Shown one piece after another: positions 1-6,153 of a stretch of 10,334 nt of DNA (within the stretch, counting starts at the first letter, position 1; each line of letters opens with the position of its first letter). The notes beneath the pieces are model-generated. The model was given only the letters and a program-made list of their open reading frames with translations, was not told the DNA's origin and did no database searches. Origin of the DNA: Bacillota bacterium (GTDB lineage: Bacteria; Bacillota; Clostridia; Christensenellales; CAG-138); NCBI GenBank assembly GCA_023453725.1, contig JAEXTB010000237.1, forward strand, positions 1 to 10,334. Reading direction: 5' to 3'. The translations under genes and the position numbers were made by a program.

Positions 1-2
1 AA

Positions 3-908
3 ACAGAGGCCCCCGCGGCTCCGGCTGAAAAGCCCAAGGTTGCCCTCATACTCGAAGGCGCGATTTCGGACATGAGCTGGAACGCTACCGCTTACAACGG
101 CCTCAAGAAAATTGAAGCCCTGGGCGCGGAAGTCAAGTATGTGGAAAACACGCCCGCTTCTTCCGTTGCTGACGCAATCCGTACATTCGGCGACGAAGGC
201 TATGACGTCATTTTCCTCTCCACCAACAGCTATGCGGATGCCGGCGCCGCGACCGCGACCGAATATCCCGATACCCAGTTCTTCTTCATCAACTCCGGCG
301 TGATTTCTGAAAACGCTTCTTCCTTTGCTATTCAGGATGCAGAGCAGGGCTTCCTCATGGGCGCACTTGCGGCGCTTCTGACTGAGACAAAGACCGTCGG
401 CTTTATCGGCGGCCTTGAAATCCAGCCCATCAAGAACGGCGGCAAAGGCTTTGCACAGGGCGTTGCGTATGTTGACCCCTCCATCAAGGTTCTTTCGAGC
501 AACACCGGCAGCTTTGACGACGTCAACGCCGCCAAGGAACTCGCCAAGTCCTTCATCGGCCAGGGCGCTGATGTATTGGCCCCCATGGCAAACCAGGCTT
601 CTCTGGGCGTCATGGAAGCCGCACAGGAAGGCAAAGCAAAGGGCATCGGTTCCGGTCTCAACCAGGAAACCGTTGCGCCCGACGCCGCAATTGTTGCGAT
701 CGTGAAGGATACCTCCATCGCGTATGAAGCCGCTTACAAGGCTTACCTTGACGGCACCATTTCCGATCAGGTCCTCAAGATGGGCGCAGCCCAGGGCGTT
801 GTCTACATTGGCGACTATTACCTTGAAGTACCTGCCGAAGTCAAGACCCAGATGGACGAAATCTACCAGAAGCTCGCCGCAGGCGAAATCACCATTACCC
901 TCGACTAA
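3..908 (+). CDS. BMP-family ABC transporter substrate-binding lipoprotein (5' partial)
   Basis: This is the extracytoplasmic ligand-binding subunit of the ABC importer encoded downstream. The reading frame is open from the window edge; the signal peptide and lipobox lie outside. The first visible residues (TEAPAAPAEKPK) form a Pro/Ala/Glu-rich tether like those linking the lipid-bearing Cys to the binding domain. 301 residues are visible. BMP (PF02608) landmarks are the ligand-side DMSWN at residues 23-27 (family form D-x-S-F-N), GFIGGLEIQPI (133-143) between lobes, GSFDD (169-173) and GADVL (188-192). BMP proteins such as T. pallidum PnrA and B. subtilis YufN bind purine nucleosides. Two features are odd: the usual GVDxDQ motif is GSGLNQ (216-221), and the segment after GADVL reads APMANQAS rather than a Gly-rich turn. 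Family membership is firm; the ligand (nucleoside or something else) is uncertain. Confidence 0.93.
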   Translation, partial: TEAPAAPAEKPKVALILEGAISDMSWNATAYNGLKKIEALGAEVKYVENTPASSVADAIRTFGDEGYDVIFLSTNSYADAGAATATEYPDTQFFFINSGVISENASSFAIQDAEQGFLMGALAALLTETKTVGFIGGLEIQPIKNGGKGFAQGVAYVDPSIKVLSSNTGSFDDVNAAKELAKSFIGQGADVLAPMANQASLGVMEAAQEGKAKGIGSGLNQETVAPDAAIVAIVKDTSIAYEAAYKAYLDGTISDQVLKMGAAQGVVYIGDYYLEVPAEVKTQMDEIYQKLAAGEITITLD

Positions 909-924
909 CCCTTACTAAGAATTG

Positions 925-942
925 GGCCGGAACATCCCGGCC
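925..942 (+). promoter_or_regulatory. short intercistronic hairpin downstream of the BMP gene
   Basis: A 6-bp GC-only inverted repeat (GGCCGG at 925-930, CCGGCC at 937-942) with a 6-base loop starts 17 bases after the stop codon of the binding-protein gene. No T-run follows, so it is unlikely to terminate alone. It may protect the 3' end of the upstream cistron. The pairing is seen directly; the role is inferred. Confidence 0.5.
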
Positions 943-960
943 GCAGTTTCGGATAAGGAC

Positions 961-989
961 GCTCCGGCTGTTTAAACAGCAGCCGGAGC
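961..989 (+). promoter_or_regulatory. stable intercistronic stem-loop before the first permease gene
   Basis: A perfect 10-bp inverted repeat, GCTCCGGCTG (961-970) and CAGCCGGAGC (980-989), encloses a 9-base loop. It lies between the binding-protein gene and the permease Shine-Dalgarno (1017-1023). The flanking AAGGA (955-959) and TCCTT could extend the stem past an internal loop. No uninterrupted T-run follows. In ABC operons a hairpin here often lets the binding protein be made in excess of membrane subunits, through 3'-end stabilisation or partial termination. That role is an inference. Confidence 0.65.
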
Positions 990-1029
990 GGTATCCTTTC
1001 CTCCGGAAAAATCACGAAGGAGGATCACG

Positions 1030-2157
1030 ATGGCTACCGGCAACCTCTCTAAGCGCCTGCTTTCTTTTCTAAAAGTCCTGTATTTCCCCGTCATAGCACT
1101 TATTGCATCGCTTCTTATAGGAAGTCTTGTTATACTCTTTACCTCCAAAAGTACGCCGATGGAGGCCTATGCAGCCATGCTCAAGGGAGCGTTCGGCAGC
1201 GCCAAGGCCTGGGATGAGACGTTTGTCAAGGCCATCCCCTTTGTTTTCACAGCTTTGAGCTTTGCCATTGCACGGCGGTGCGGCATCATCAACCTGGGCG
1301 CGGAAGGCCAGTTCCGCATGGGCGCACTGTTGGCGACCATTGTGGGCGTAAGCTTCCCCAACCTGCCCATGATCATTCACCTTCCACTCACGCTGATTGC
1401 GGGATTTATCGGCGGAGCGCTCTATGGCATTATCGTCGCGGCGCTTAAGATCCGTTTTGGCGCAAGCGAGTTAATTACTACAATCATGCTTAACTACGTT
1501 GCGATCAACATTATTGATTACGCAGTCACCGGGCCATTAAGAGACAGTGCCTCGACATCCTATCCGCAGTCTGCGCAGATTTTAGAAGGCGCGCAGCTTC
1601 CGCGGATGTTCGAAGGTACATCCCGTTTACATTGGGGCCTCTTGTTAATGATACTGGCCCTTCTCTTCTACTATTTCTTCCTCTGGAAAACCACCAAGGG
1701 CTTTGAAATGCGCGTCGTAGGCCTCAACCCCACCGCAGGCTCCTACGCCGGTATGAGCATCAACCGTTCCATGCTTCTTTCCATGTTCATTGCGGGCGGT
1801 TTTGCGGGCCTTGGCGGCTGCGTGGAGATTATCGGCATCCAATACCGTCTGATGCTGACGTCCTTCTCTATCACCTATGGCTTTACCGGCATCGCCGTAG
1901 CGCTCATGGGCAGTAACAATCCCATCGGCATCCTGCTCTCGGGCATACTCTTTGGCGGTCTGCAGTCGGGTTCTTTAAAGATGCAGACATTGACCGATGT
2001 CAGCTCCTCCGTGGTGCTTGTGGTGCAGGCGCTCATCATCCTCTTTATTGCCGGACGCTCCATGTTCCAGTGGAGAGCACGCAAGCAAAAAGAATGCGTC
2101 AAGACGCAGGGTCCCTCCGACCCGACCAAACCTATACCGGACGAGGGGGTGGCGTAA
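1030..2157 (+). CDS. nucleoside-type ABC transporter permease, first subunit (YufP/NupP-like)
   Basis: This is one of two different membrane subunits forming the translocation pore of the importer. The 375-residue protein is highly hydrophobic, with membrane segments from about residue 17 to 350 and a charged, Pro-containing tail (about 353-375). Family landmarks are NLGAEGQ (88-94), SELITTIMLNYVA (146-158) and GLNPTAGSYAGM (231-242), the last probably the cytoplasmic loop that contacts the ATPase. These belong to the BPD_transp_2 (PF02653) group found in nucleoside and branched-substrate importers. The ATG at 1030 is chosen because AAGGAGG (1017-1023) sits six bases upstream. The next permease starts one base after this stop codon, which points to translational coupling. 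Substrate is assigned only through the neighbouring BMP protein. Confidence 0.93.
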   Translation: MATGNLSKRLLSFLKVLYFPVIALIASLLIGSLVILFTSKSTPMEAYAAMLKGAFGSAKAWDETFVKAIPFVFTALSFAIARRCGIINLGAEGQFRMGALLATIVGVSFPNLPMIIHLPLTLIAGFIGGALYGIIVAALKIRFGASELITTIMLNYVAINIIDYAVTGPLRDSASTSYPQSAQILEGAQLPRMFEGTSRLHWGLLLMILALLFYYFFLWKTTKGFEMRVVGLNPTAGSYAGMSINRSMLLSMFIAGGFAGLGGCVEIIGIQYRLMLTSFSITYGFTGIAVALMGSNNPIGILLSGILFGGLQSGSLKMQTLTDVSSSVVLVVQALIILFIAGRSMFQWRARKQKECVKTQGPSDPTKPIPDEGVA

Positions 2158-2158
2158 T

Positions 2159-3076
2159 ATGGATAACCTTGTAAGTTTTCTTTCCTCTGTTATTATGCTT
2201 GCAACCCCCACGCTGCTTGCGGCTCTGGGCATCGTATTCAGCGAGCGGGCAGGCATTGTCAACATTGGCACCGAGGGGATGATGCTCATCGGCGCACTCG
2301 CGGGCGTGATCGGCTCGTATGTCTTTGGCTCGGTCTGGCTCGGCGTGCTGTTTGCCATGCTCATCTGCATGCTGTTCGCAGCGCTGTTCGCTTTCTTTAC
2401 CGTCACTGTTAAAGCAGACCAGACTGTCATTGGTACGGGCTTAAACATTCTTGCTTCCGGCCTTACCATCACGGTAAACCGCGCGATGTTTGGCGCAAGC
2501 ACAAGCCCGCCGCAGATCGAGTCTTTTGGCCCTATTGCCCTACCGGGATTGAGCAAAATACCTGTACTGGGTGATGTGTTCTTTAACCAGCCCATGCCGG
2601 TGTATATCGCGTTCCTGCTCGTGCCTGTCGCCTGGTTTGTGATGTTCCGCACCAACACGGGATTAAAGCTTCGCGCCGTAGGTGAAAACCCGCGCGCCTG
2701 CGATACCGTGGGCATCAACGTGGCGCGCACCCGCTATATGAGCATACTCTACAGCGGCCTCATGGCGGGCTTTGCGGGTTCCTTTGTCTCCATGGGGCAG
2801 ATGAGCTTCTTTACGGAAAACATGATCGCGGGCGGCGGCTTTATGGCGCTTGCCGCCGTGGTATTCGGCAACTATACGCCAGTAGGCGTCATGGCTGCCG
2901 CGCTGGTGTTTGGCGTGAGCAACGCCCTCAAGTTCCAACTCATGGCGCTGAGCACGGGAATCCCTTCCCAGTTCCTTGTCATGCTGCCCTACTTCATTAC
3001 CATACTGGCGCTGTGCGGACTCATACGCAAGAGCAACAAGCCCGCGTCAAGCGCCATCCCCTACGTCAAGGAATAG
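2159..3076 (+). CDS. nucleoside-type ABC transporter permease, second subunit (YufQ/NupQ-like)
   Basis: This second, shorter membrane subunit should pair with the product of 1030-2157. It has 305 residues and is hydrophobic along nearly its whole length. Landmarks are ERAGIVNIGTEGMM (29-42), the TVIGTGLNILASGLT block (89-103) and GENPRACDTVGI (175-186), which parallel motifs in the first permease and are usual for YufQ-type proteins. The start is the ATG at 2159, just after the upstream stop codon (2155-2157), with GAGGGGG (2143-2149) as ribosome binding site inside the end of the previous gene. The frame stays open upstream to 1997, but that stretch overlaps the first permease and does not resemble the family. 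The stop at 3074-3076 overlaps the Shine-Dalgarno of the ATPase gene. Confidence 0.93.
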   Translation: MDNLVSFLSSVIMLATPTLLAALGIVFSERAGIVNIGTEGMMLIGALAGVIGSYVFGSVWLGVLFAMLICMLFAALFAFFTVTVKADQTVIGTGLNILASGLTITVNRAMFGASTSPPQIESFGPIALPGLSKIPVLGDVFFNQPMPVYIAFLLVPVAWFVMFRTNTGLKLRAVGENPRACDTVGINVARTRYMSILYSGLMAGFAGSFVSMGQMSFFTENMIAGGGFMALAAVVFGNYTPVGVMAAALVFGVSNALKFQLMALSTGIPSQFLVMLPYFITILALCGLIRKSNKPASSAIPYVKE

Positions 3077-3089
3077 GAGGGAAGAAAGA

Positions 3090-4613
3090 ATGGCTCCTTT
3101 ACTTGAAATGCGCCATGTCACCAAACAGTTTGGCTGCGTCATAGCCAATGAGGACGTCAACCTGACCGTAGAGCGCGGCGAGGTACATGCTCTCTTAGGC
3201 GAAAACGGCGCTGGCAAGTCCACGCTGATGAACATCCTCTACGGCATGTACGCGCAATCCGCCGGTGAAATTTACTACAACGGTGCCAAGGTGCATATAC
3301 GCGATCCCAAACAGGCCATTGAACTTGGCATTGGCATGGTGCACCAGCATTTCATGCTAATCCCCGCGCTTACCGCCATTGAAAACGTGGTGCTCGGCTA
3401 CAGCGGCAACAAAGAAGTTCTGGATTTAAAGGCCGCTGCCGCGCAGTTTACCGAGATGGCAAAGCGCTATCATATGCACATTGACCCGTGGACGCGGGTG
3501 GAACAGCTTTCCGTAGGCCAGCAGCAGCGCCTGGAAATTTTAAAGGCACTCTACCGCAACGTAGACCTTTTGATACTCGATGAACCCACCGCCGTGTTGA
3601 CCCCGCAGGAGGTGGAAGGGCTGTTCAGTATGATCCGCCAATTGACCGGAGAGGGCAAGACCGTCATTTTCATCAGCCACAAGCTGGCGGAGATCATGAC
3701 GATCTGCGACCGGTGCACGGTGCTTCGCCTGGGCAAGGTGGCGGCCTCCGGCCTGCCGATCTCGCAAATTTCTGATAAAAGCCAGCTCGCGGCGCTCATG
3801 GTGGGCCAGGACGTCAACCTTGTAACCGCCAAAGAGGAAGCAAAGCCAGAACGCACGGTGCTCACCGTGGAAGGGCTTACGTGCGAAAATTCCCGCAAGC
3901 TCATCGCCGTAAAGGATGTATCCTTTACCGTACGCGCCGGTGAAATCGTTGGCGTCTGCGGTGTGGACGGAAACGGGCAATCCGAACTTGTCCGCGCCAT
4001 TACCGGGCTTTTAAAGCCCAAGAGCGGCAAGATCATGATCGACGGCGAGGATTGCACGCATAAGTCCCCGCGCCAAATTCTTTTGCACGGCGTTTCCCAC
4101 ATACCCGAAGACCGCCACAAGATGGGCATGGTCGCCAAAATGAACATCCGCGAAAACCTGACGCTGATGAGCTATGATCAGAAGCCGTTCTCGAAGAACG
4201 GAGTTCTGCGCTGGAAATGGATTGATCAGCATTCCACCGCCCTGTGCGAGAGATACAACGTCAAGACGCCCAATGTAGCGGAGTTTGCGGGCAACCTCTC
4301 CGGCGGCAACCAACAGAAGTTTGTGGTTGGCCGTGAGCTCGACCGTGAGCCCAAGCTGTTGATTGCTGTGCATCCTTCGCGCGGGCTTGATATCGGCGCG
4401 ACCAAGTACATTCAGTCCCGTATTGTGGAAGAGCGCGACCGGGGTGCCGCGGTGCTACTTGTGTCCACAGAGCTCGACGAAATCATGGAGATTTCGGACC
4501 GTATACTTGTCATGTATGAAGGAGAGGTCATGGGGATTGTGGAGCAAAAGGACGCCACCCGAAACGGCCTTGGGCTGATGATGGCGGGCGAACGAAAGGC
4601 GCGCGAAGCGTAA
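3090..4613 (+). CDS. nucleoside-type ABC transporter ATPase with two nucleotide-binding domains
   Basis: This cytoplasmic motor energises the importer. It is 507 residues long, the usual size for sugar/nucleoside-class ATPases with two fused domains. Domain 1 is complete: Walker A GENGAGKST (37-45), signature LSVGQQQR (140-147), Walker B LLILDEP (160-166) and switch His197. Domain 2 is degenerate: the Walker A position reads GVDGNGQSE (291-299) with no lysine, Walker B is LLIAVHPSRGLD (423-434) with no Asp-Glu pair, and the switch His is replaced by Thr in VST (458-460); its signature LSGGNQQK (403-410) is intact. This asymmetry is normal for the YufO/RbsA group. AGGAGGG (3075-3081) eight bases upstream sets the ATG at 3090. 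It is the last gene of the operon; in B. subtilis yufNOPQ the ATPase gene comes second. Confidence 0.94.
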   Translation: MAPLLEMRHVTKQFGCVIANEDVNLTVERGEVHALLGENGAGKSTLMNILYGMYAQSAGEIYYNGAKVHIRDPKQAIELGIGMVHQHFMLIPALTAIENVVLGYSGNKEVLDLKAAAAQFTEMAKRYHMHIDPWTRVEQLSVGQQQRLEILKALYRNVDLLILDEPTAVLTPQEVEGLFSMIRQLTGEGKTVIFISHKLAEIMTICDRCTVLRLGKVAASGLPISQISDKSQLAALMVGQDVNLVTAKEEAKPERTVLTVEGLTCENSRKLIAVKDVSFTVRAGEIVGVCGVDGNGQSELVRAITGLLKPKSGKIMIDGEDCTHKSPRQILLHGVSHIPEDRHKMGMVAKMNIRENLTLMSYDQKPFSKNGVLRWKWIDQHSTALCERYNVKTPNVAEFAGNLSGGNQQKFVVGRELDREPKLLIAVHPSRGLDIGATKYIQSRIVEERDRGAAVLLVSTELDEIMEISDRILVMYEGEVMGIVEQKDATRNGLGLMMAGERKAREA

Positions 4614-4616
4614 CGG

Positions 4617-4644
4617 TTGAAATTTCCCGCGCAACACTTATAAT
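4617..4644 (+). promoter_or_regulatory. sigma-A type promoter for the dehydrogenase unit
   Basis: TTGAAA (4617-4622) and a perfect TATAAT (4639-4644) are separated by 16 bases. The site begins four bases after the stop codon of the ATPase gene. Transcription would start near 4651 and give a leader of about 80 bases before the dehydrogenase start at 4733. The dehydrogenase gene therefore probably has its own promoter apart from the transporter operon. Confidence 0.75.
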
Positions 4645-4665
4645 GAGAATAACGTACTTTCATTT

Positions 4666-4697
4666 GGTCCTTTTCTCTCTGCAGAGGGAAAAGGACC
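4666..4697 (+). terminator. 14-bp leader hairpin: attenuator or terminator of transporter read-through
   Basis: GGTCCTTTTCTCTC (4666-4679) pairs with GAGGGAAAAGGACC (4684-4697) around a TGCA loop, giving 14 pairs with one G-T wobble. It is followed by GTTCGTT, a weak T-rich tract. It lies downstream of the 4617-4644 promoter and 35 bases before the dehydrogenase gene. It may stop transcripts reading through from the transporter operon, act as an attenuator in the dehydrogenase leader, or stabilise that mRNA. The structure is seen; the function is undecided. Confidence 0.6.
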
Positions 4698-4732
4698 GTT
4701 CGTTATCCTTGATCTCTGTATTGGAGGGAGCT

Positions 4733-5506
4733 ATGGACGTTACCGGAAAAGTGGCCGTCGTGACCGGCGGGGCAAACGGCATCGGCCGGGCATTGACCGA
4801 GGCGCTGATAAAGGCTGGCGCGTTTGTCGCCTGTCTCGATACCGATAAGGAAGCGGGCGAACGGTTAATAGTTCAGTATGGAGACCGCCTGCTCTTTTTT
4901 GCGGGGGATGCCGCGGAAGAACGCGACCTTGCCGCCTTTTCAAAGGCAGTGCTTAAAAAATACGCGGGCATTGATTATCTTATCAACAACGCCTGCGTCT
5001 CAAAGCGGGGTATCCTATCCGGCTGCTCGTTTGAGGATTTCACCTATGTACTTCGCCTTGGCGTAACGGGCCCCTATTATCTGAGCCTGCTTTTGAAAGA
5101 CGCATTTTTAAAAGATGCCGCCATTGTCAACATCGCTTCAAGCCGCGCGTATCAGTCCCAGATGGATACAGAAAGCTATACGGCGGCAAAAGGTGGCATC
5201 CTTTCGCTTACACATGCGCTGGCCATGAGCTTGCACGGCAGGGTGCGCGTGAACGCCATCTGCCCCGGGTGGATCGATACCGCGGCCTATCACGGCGAAG
5301 GGAATGCACCCTCTGCCTTTTCGAAAGAAGATCAGCTGCAGCATGCCGTCTCGCGCGTTGGCGACCCGCAGGATATTGTGGAGGCCGTGCTCTTCTTGCT
5401 AAGTAGCGGCGCAGGCTTTATCACGGGAACCAGCCTGACGGTGGATGGCGGTATGACAAAGCGCATGATCTATCATGGAGATGAAGGCTGGACTTATCAA
5501 GCATAA
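4733..5506 (+). CDS. short-chain dehydrogenase/reductase (SDR) family oxidoreductase
   Basis: This is a 257-residue classical-length SDR, presumably a soluble NAD(P)-dependent oxidoreductase acting on a hydroxyl or carbonyl group. Visible motifs are the Rossmann glycine motif TGGANGIG (11-18), an Asp at the end of the second strand (CLD, Asp36) that suggests NAD(H) over NADP(H), NNAC (85-88; usually NNAG), the active-site serine region NIASS (133-137), Tyr149-x-x-x-Lys153 (YTAAK) and CPGWIDT (177-183). The helix-4 Asn of the SDR catalytic tetrad, expected in a VNxTG block, appears as Gly110 (LGVTGP). The ATG at 4733 has GGAGGG at 4723-4728 and starts the fold directly. An upstream in-frame ATG at 4643 would add 30 residues overlapping the promoter and hairpin. 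The substrate cannot be told. A TfoX-C gene follows after 16 bases. Confidence 0.9.
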   Translation: MDVTGKVAVVTGGANGIGRALTEALIKAGAFVACLDTDKEAGERLIVQYGDRLLFFAGDAAEERDLAAFSKAVLKKYAGIDYLINNACVSKRGILSGCSFEDFTYVLRLGVTGPYYLSLLLKDAFLKDAAIVNIASSRAYQSQMDTESYTAAKGGILSLTHALAMSLHGRVRVNAICPGWIDTAAYHGEGNAPSAFSKEDQLQHAVSRVGDPQDIVEAVLFLLSSGAGFITGTSLTVDGGMTKRMIYHGDEGWTYQA

Positions 5507-5522
5507 CGAGAGGGTTACGACT

Positions 5523-5786
5523 ATGTCGGATTTGACGTCACTCCCCAACATTGCAAAAACAATGGAGCAGCAATTGTTCCAGGCAGGCATTTATACGGCG
5601 GACGAATTAAGGCGCGCAGGCGCGCGTGAAGCCTGGCTGAAGATATTCACGTTTGATCCATCCGCTTGCTATAACCGCCTGTGCGGGCTCGAAGGCGCGA
5701 TCCGCGGCATCCGGTGGCGCGACCTGCCCGAAGACGTAAAAGCGGACTTAAAGGCGTTTTACCGCGAACACAGGCCGGAGAAATAG
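5523..5786 (+). CDS. stand-alone TfoX C-terminal domain protein
   Basis: This 87-residue protein matches the C-terminal domain of TfoX/Sxy proteins (PF04994). It shows the helix-hairpin-helix-like opening LPNIAKTMEQQLFQAGI (7-23), the TADELRRAGAREAWLK segment (25-40) and the characteristic LCGLEGAIRGIRWRDLP (53-69) followed by a short C-terminal helix. The N-terminal TfoX domain is absent. In gamma-proteobacteria TfoX/Sxy controls competence, but stand-alone C-domains occur widely in Firmicutes with unknown function, so a competence role should not be assumed. The ATG at 5523 is preferred because GAGAGGG (5508-5514) lies eight bases upstream; an in-frame ATG at 5475 lies inside the dehydrogenase gene. 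It is probably co-transcribed with the dehydrogenase and ends just before the terminator at 5827-5850. Confidence 0.85.
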   Translation: MSDLTSLPNIAKTMEQQLFQAGIYTADELRRAGAREAWLKIFTFDPSACYNRLCGLEGAIRGIRWRDLPEDVKADLKAFYREHRPEK

Positions 5787-5826
5787 CGTAGTCTTTTAAC
5801 CGCCGCATCTGCAGCCCATGACATGA

Positions 5827-5850
5827 AAAAAGCGGCATATGCCGCTTTTT
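5827..5850. terminator. 24-bp palindromic bidirectional Rho-independent terminator
   Basis: A perfect palindrome consists of five A, AGCGGC-type GC-rich arms centred between 5838 and 5839, and five T. On either strand it gives a GC-rich stem followed by a T-run. It lies 40 bases after the TfoX-C stop (plus strand) and 26 bases after the DUF1540 stop (minus strand), so it probably serves both converging genes. Confidence 0.9.
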
Positions 5851-5876
5851 CCCATGACGGAGGCAACGCTGTCCGG

Positions 5877-6050
5877 TTACTTTTTCTGATAGGAACCACA
5901 CAGCGTTTCATCTTCAGGGTTGCCGGTATTACAGCTTGCACATGGTTTGACGACGATGCGGTTCAGGTCACACATACCGCCCTGCTTGAAATATGAACAG
6001 CTGTTTACCTCACATCCGATAGTTTGCTGCCCTGCTTTGTTGTCTTGCAT
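5877..6050 (-). CDS. small cysteine-rich DUF1540 protein
   Basis: A 57-residue protein is read on the minus strand from ATG at 6050 to TAA at 5879-5877, with a full AGGAGG (6064-6059) eight bases upstream. It has six cysteines at residues 13, 18, 27, 37, 40 and 51 in the order C-x4-C-x8-C-x9-C-x2-C-x10-C. The segment GCEVNSC followed by MCDLNRIVVKPC is characteristic of DUF1540, a small domain common in clostridia and related Firmicutes. The spacing suggests metal binding or disulfides. There is no signal peptide or membrane segment. The function is unknown. The upstream sigma-G-like promoter (6094-6123) would place it in the developing spore. It shares the terminator at 5827-5850 with the gene coming from the other side. 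Confidence 0.88.
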   Translation of the reverse strand: MQDNKAGQQTIGCEVNSCSYFKQGGMCDLNRIVVKPCASCNTGNPEDETLCGSYQKK

Positions 6051-6093
6051 GGTACTTACCTCCTGTTTTCGTATGATCGGGTTGGATCGGTTT

Positions 6094-6123
6094 TAGTATG
6101 CGCAGAGCGGTACACAATATGCA
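6094..6123 (-). promoter_or_regulatory. candidate forespore sigma-G promoter of the DUF1540 gene
   Basis: Read on the minus strand, TGCATA (6123-6118) is followed after 17 bases by CATACTA (6100-6094). The published B. subtilis sigma-G pattern is TGAATA, 17-18 bases, CATACTA, so 12 of 13 positions match with correct spacing. Transcription would begin near 6087 and give a leader of about 37 bases carrying the AGGAGG. No sigma-A promoter of similar quality is visible here. The match is by eye and might be chance. Confidence 0.5.
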
Positions 6124-6153
6124 GTGCACACTTATTACGAAAGGACCGTGCCC

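Noticed and set aside
332..718. Long minus-strand open frame inside the binding-protein gene.
   Set aside because: It lies fully within a clear BMP coding region, has no ribosome binding site and shows a composition typical of an antisense shadow frame.
1975..2730. 251-codon minus-strand open frame across the two permease genes.
   Set aside because: Both permeases are convincing family members in the other direction; the antisense frame shows no recognisable domain and results from codon bias.
4643..4732. In-frame ATG extending the dehydrogenase by 30 residues.
   Set aside because: The extension begins within the -10 region, runs through the leader hairpin and lacks a ribosome binding site; the SDR fold begins at the ATG at 4733 with GGAGGG before it.
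5817..5858. Repeated CCCATGAC flanking the palindromic terminator, considered as a target-site duplication.
   Set aside because: The eight-base repeats flank only a 26-base segment that is fully explained by the terminator hairpin, and no mobile-element gene is present.
6051..6153. Sigma-A promoter for the hypoxanthine-DNA glycosylase in the divergent gap.
   Set aside because: Candidates such as TATGAT at 6072-6077 and CACAAT at 6113-6118 have no -35 partner at acceptable spacing, so none is reported.
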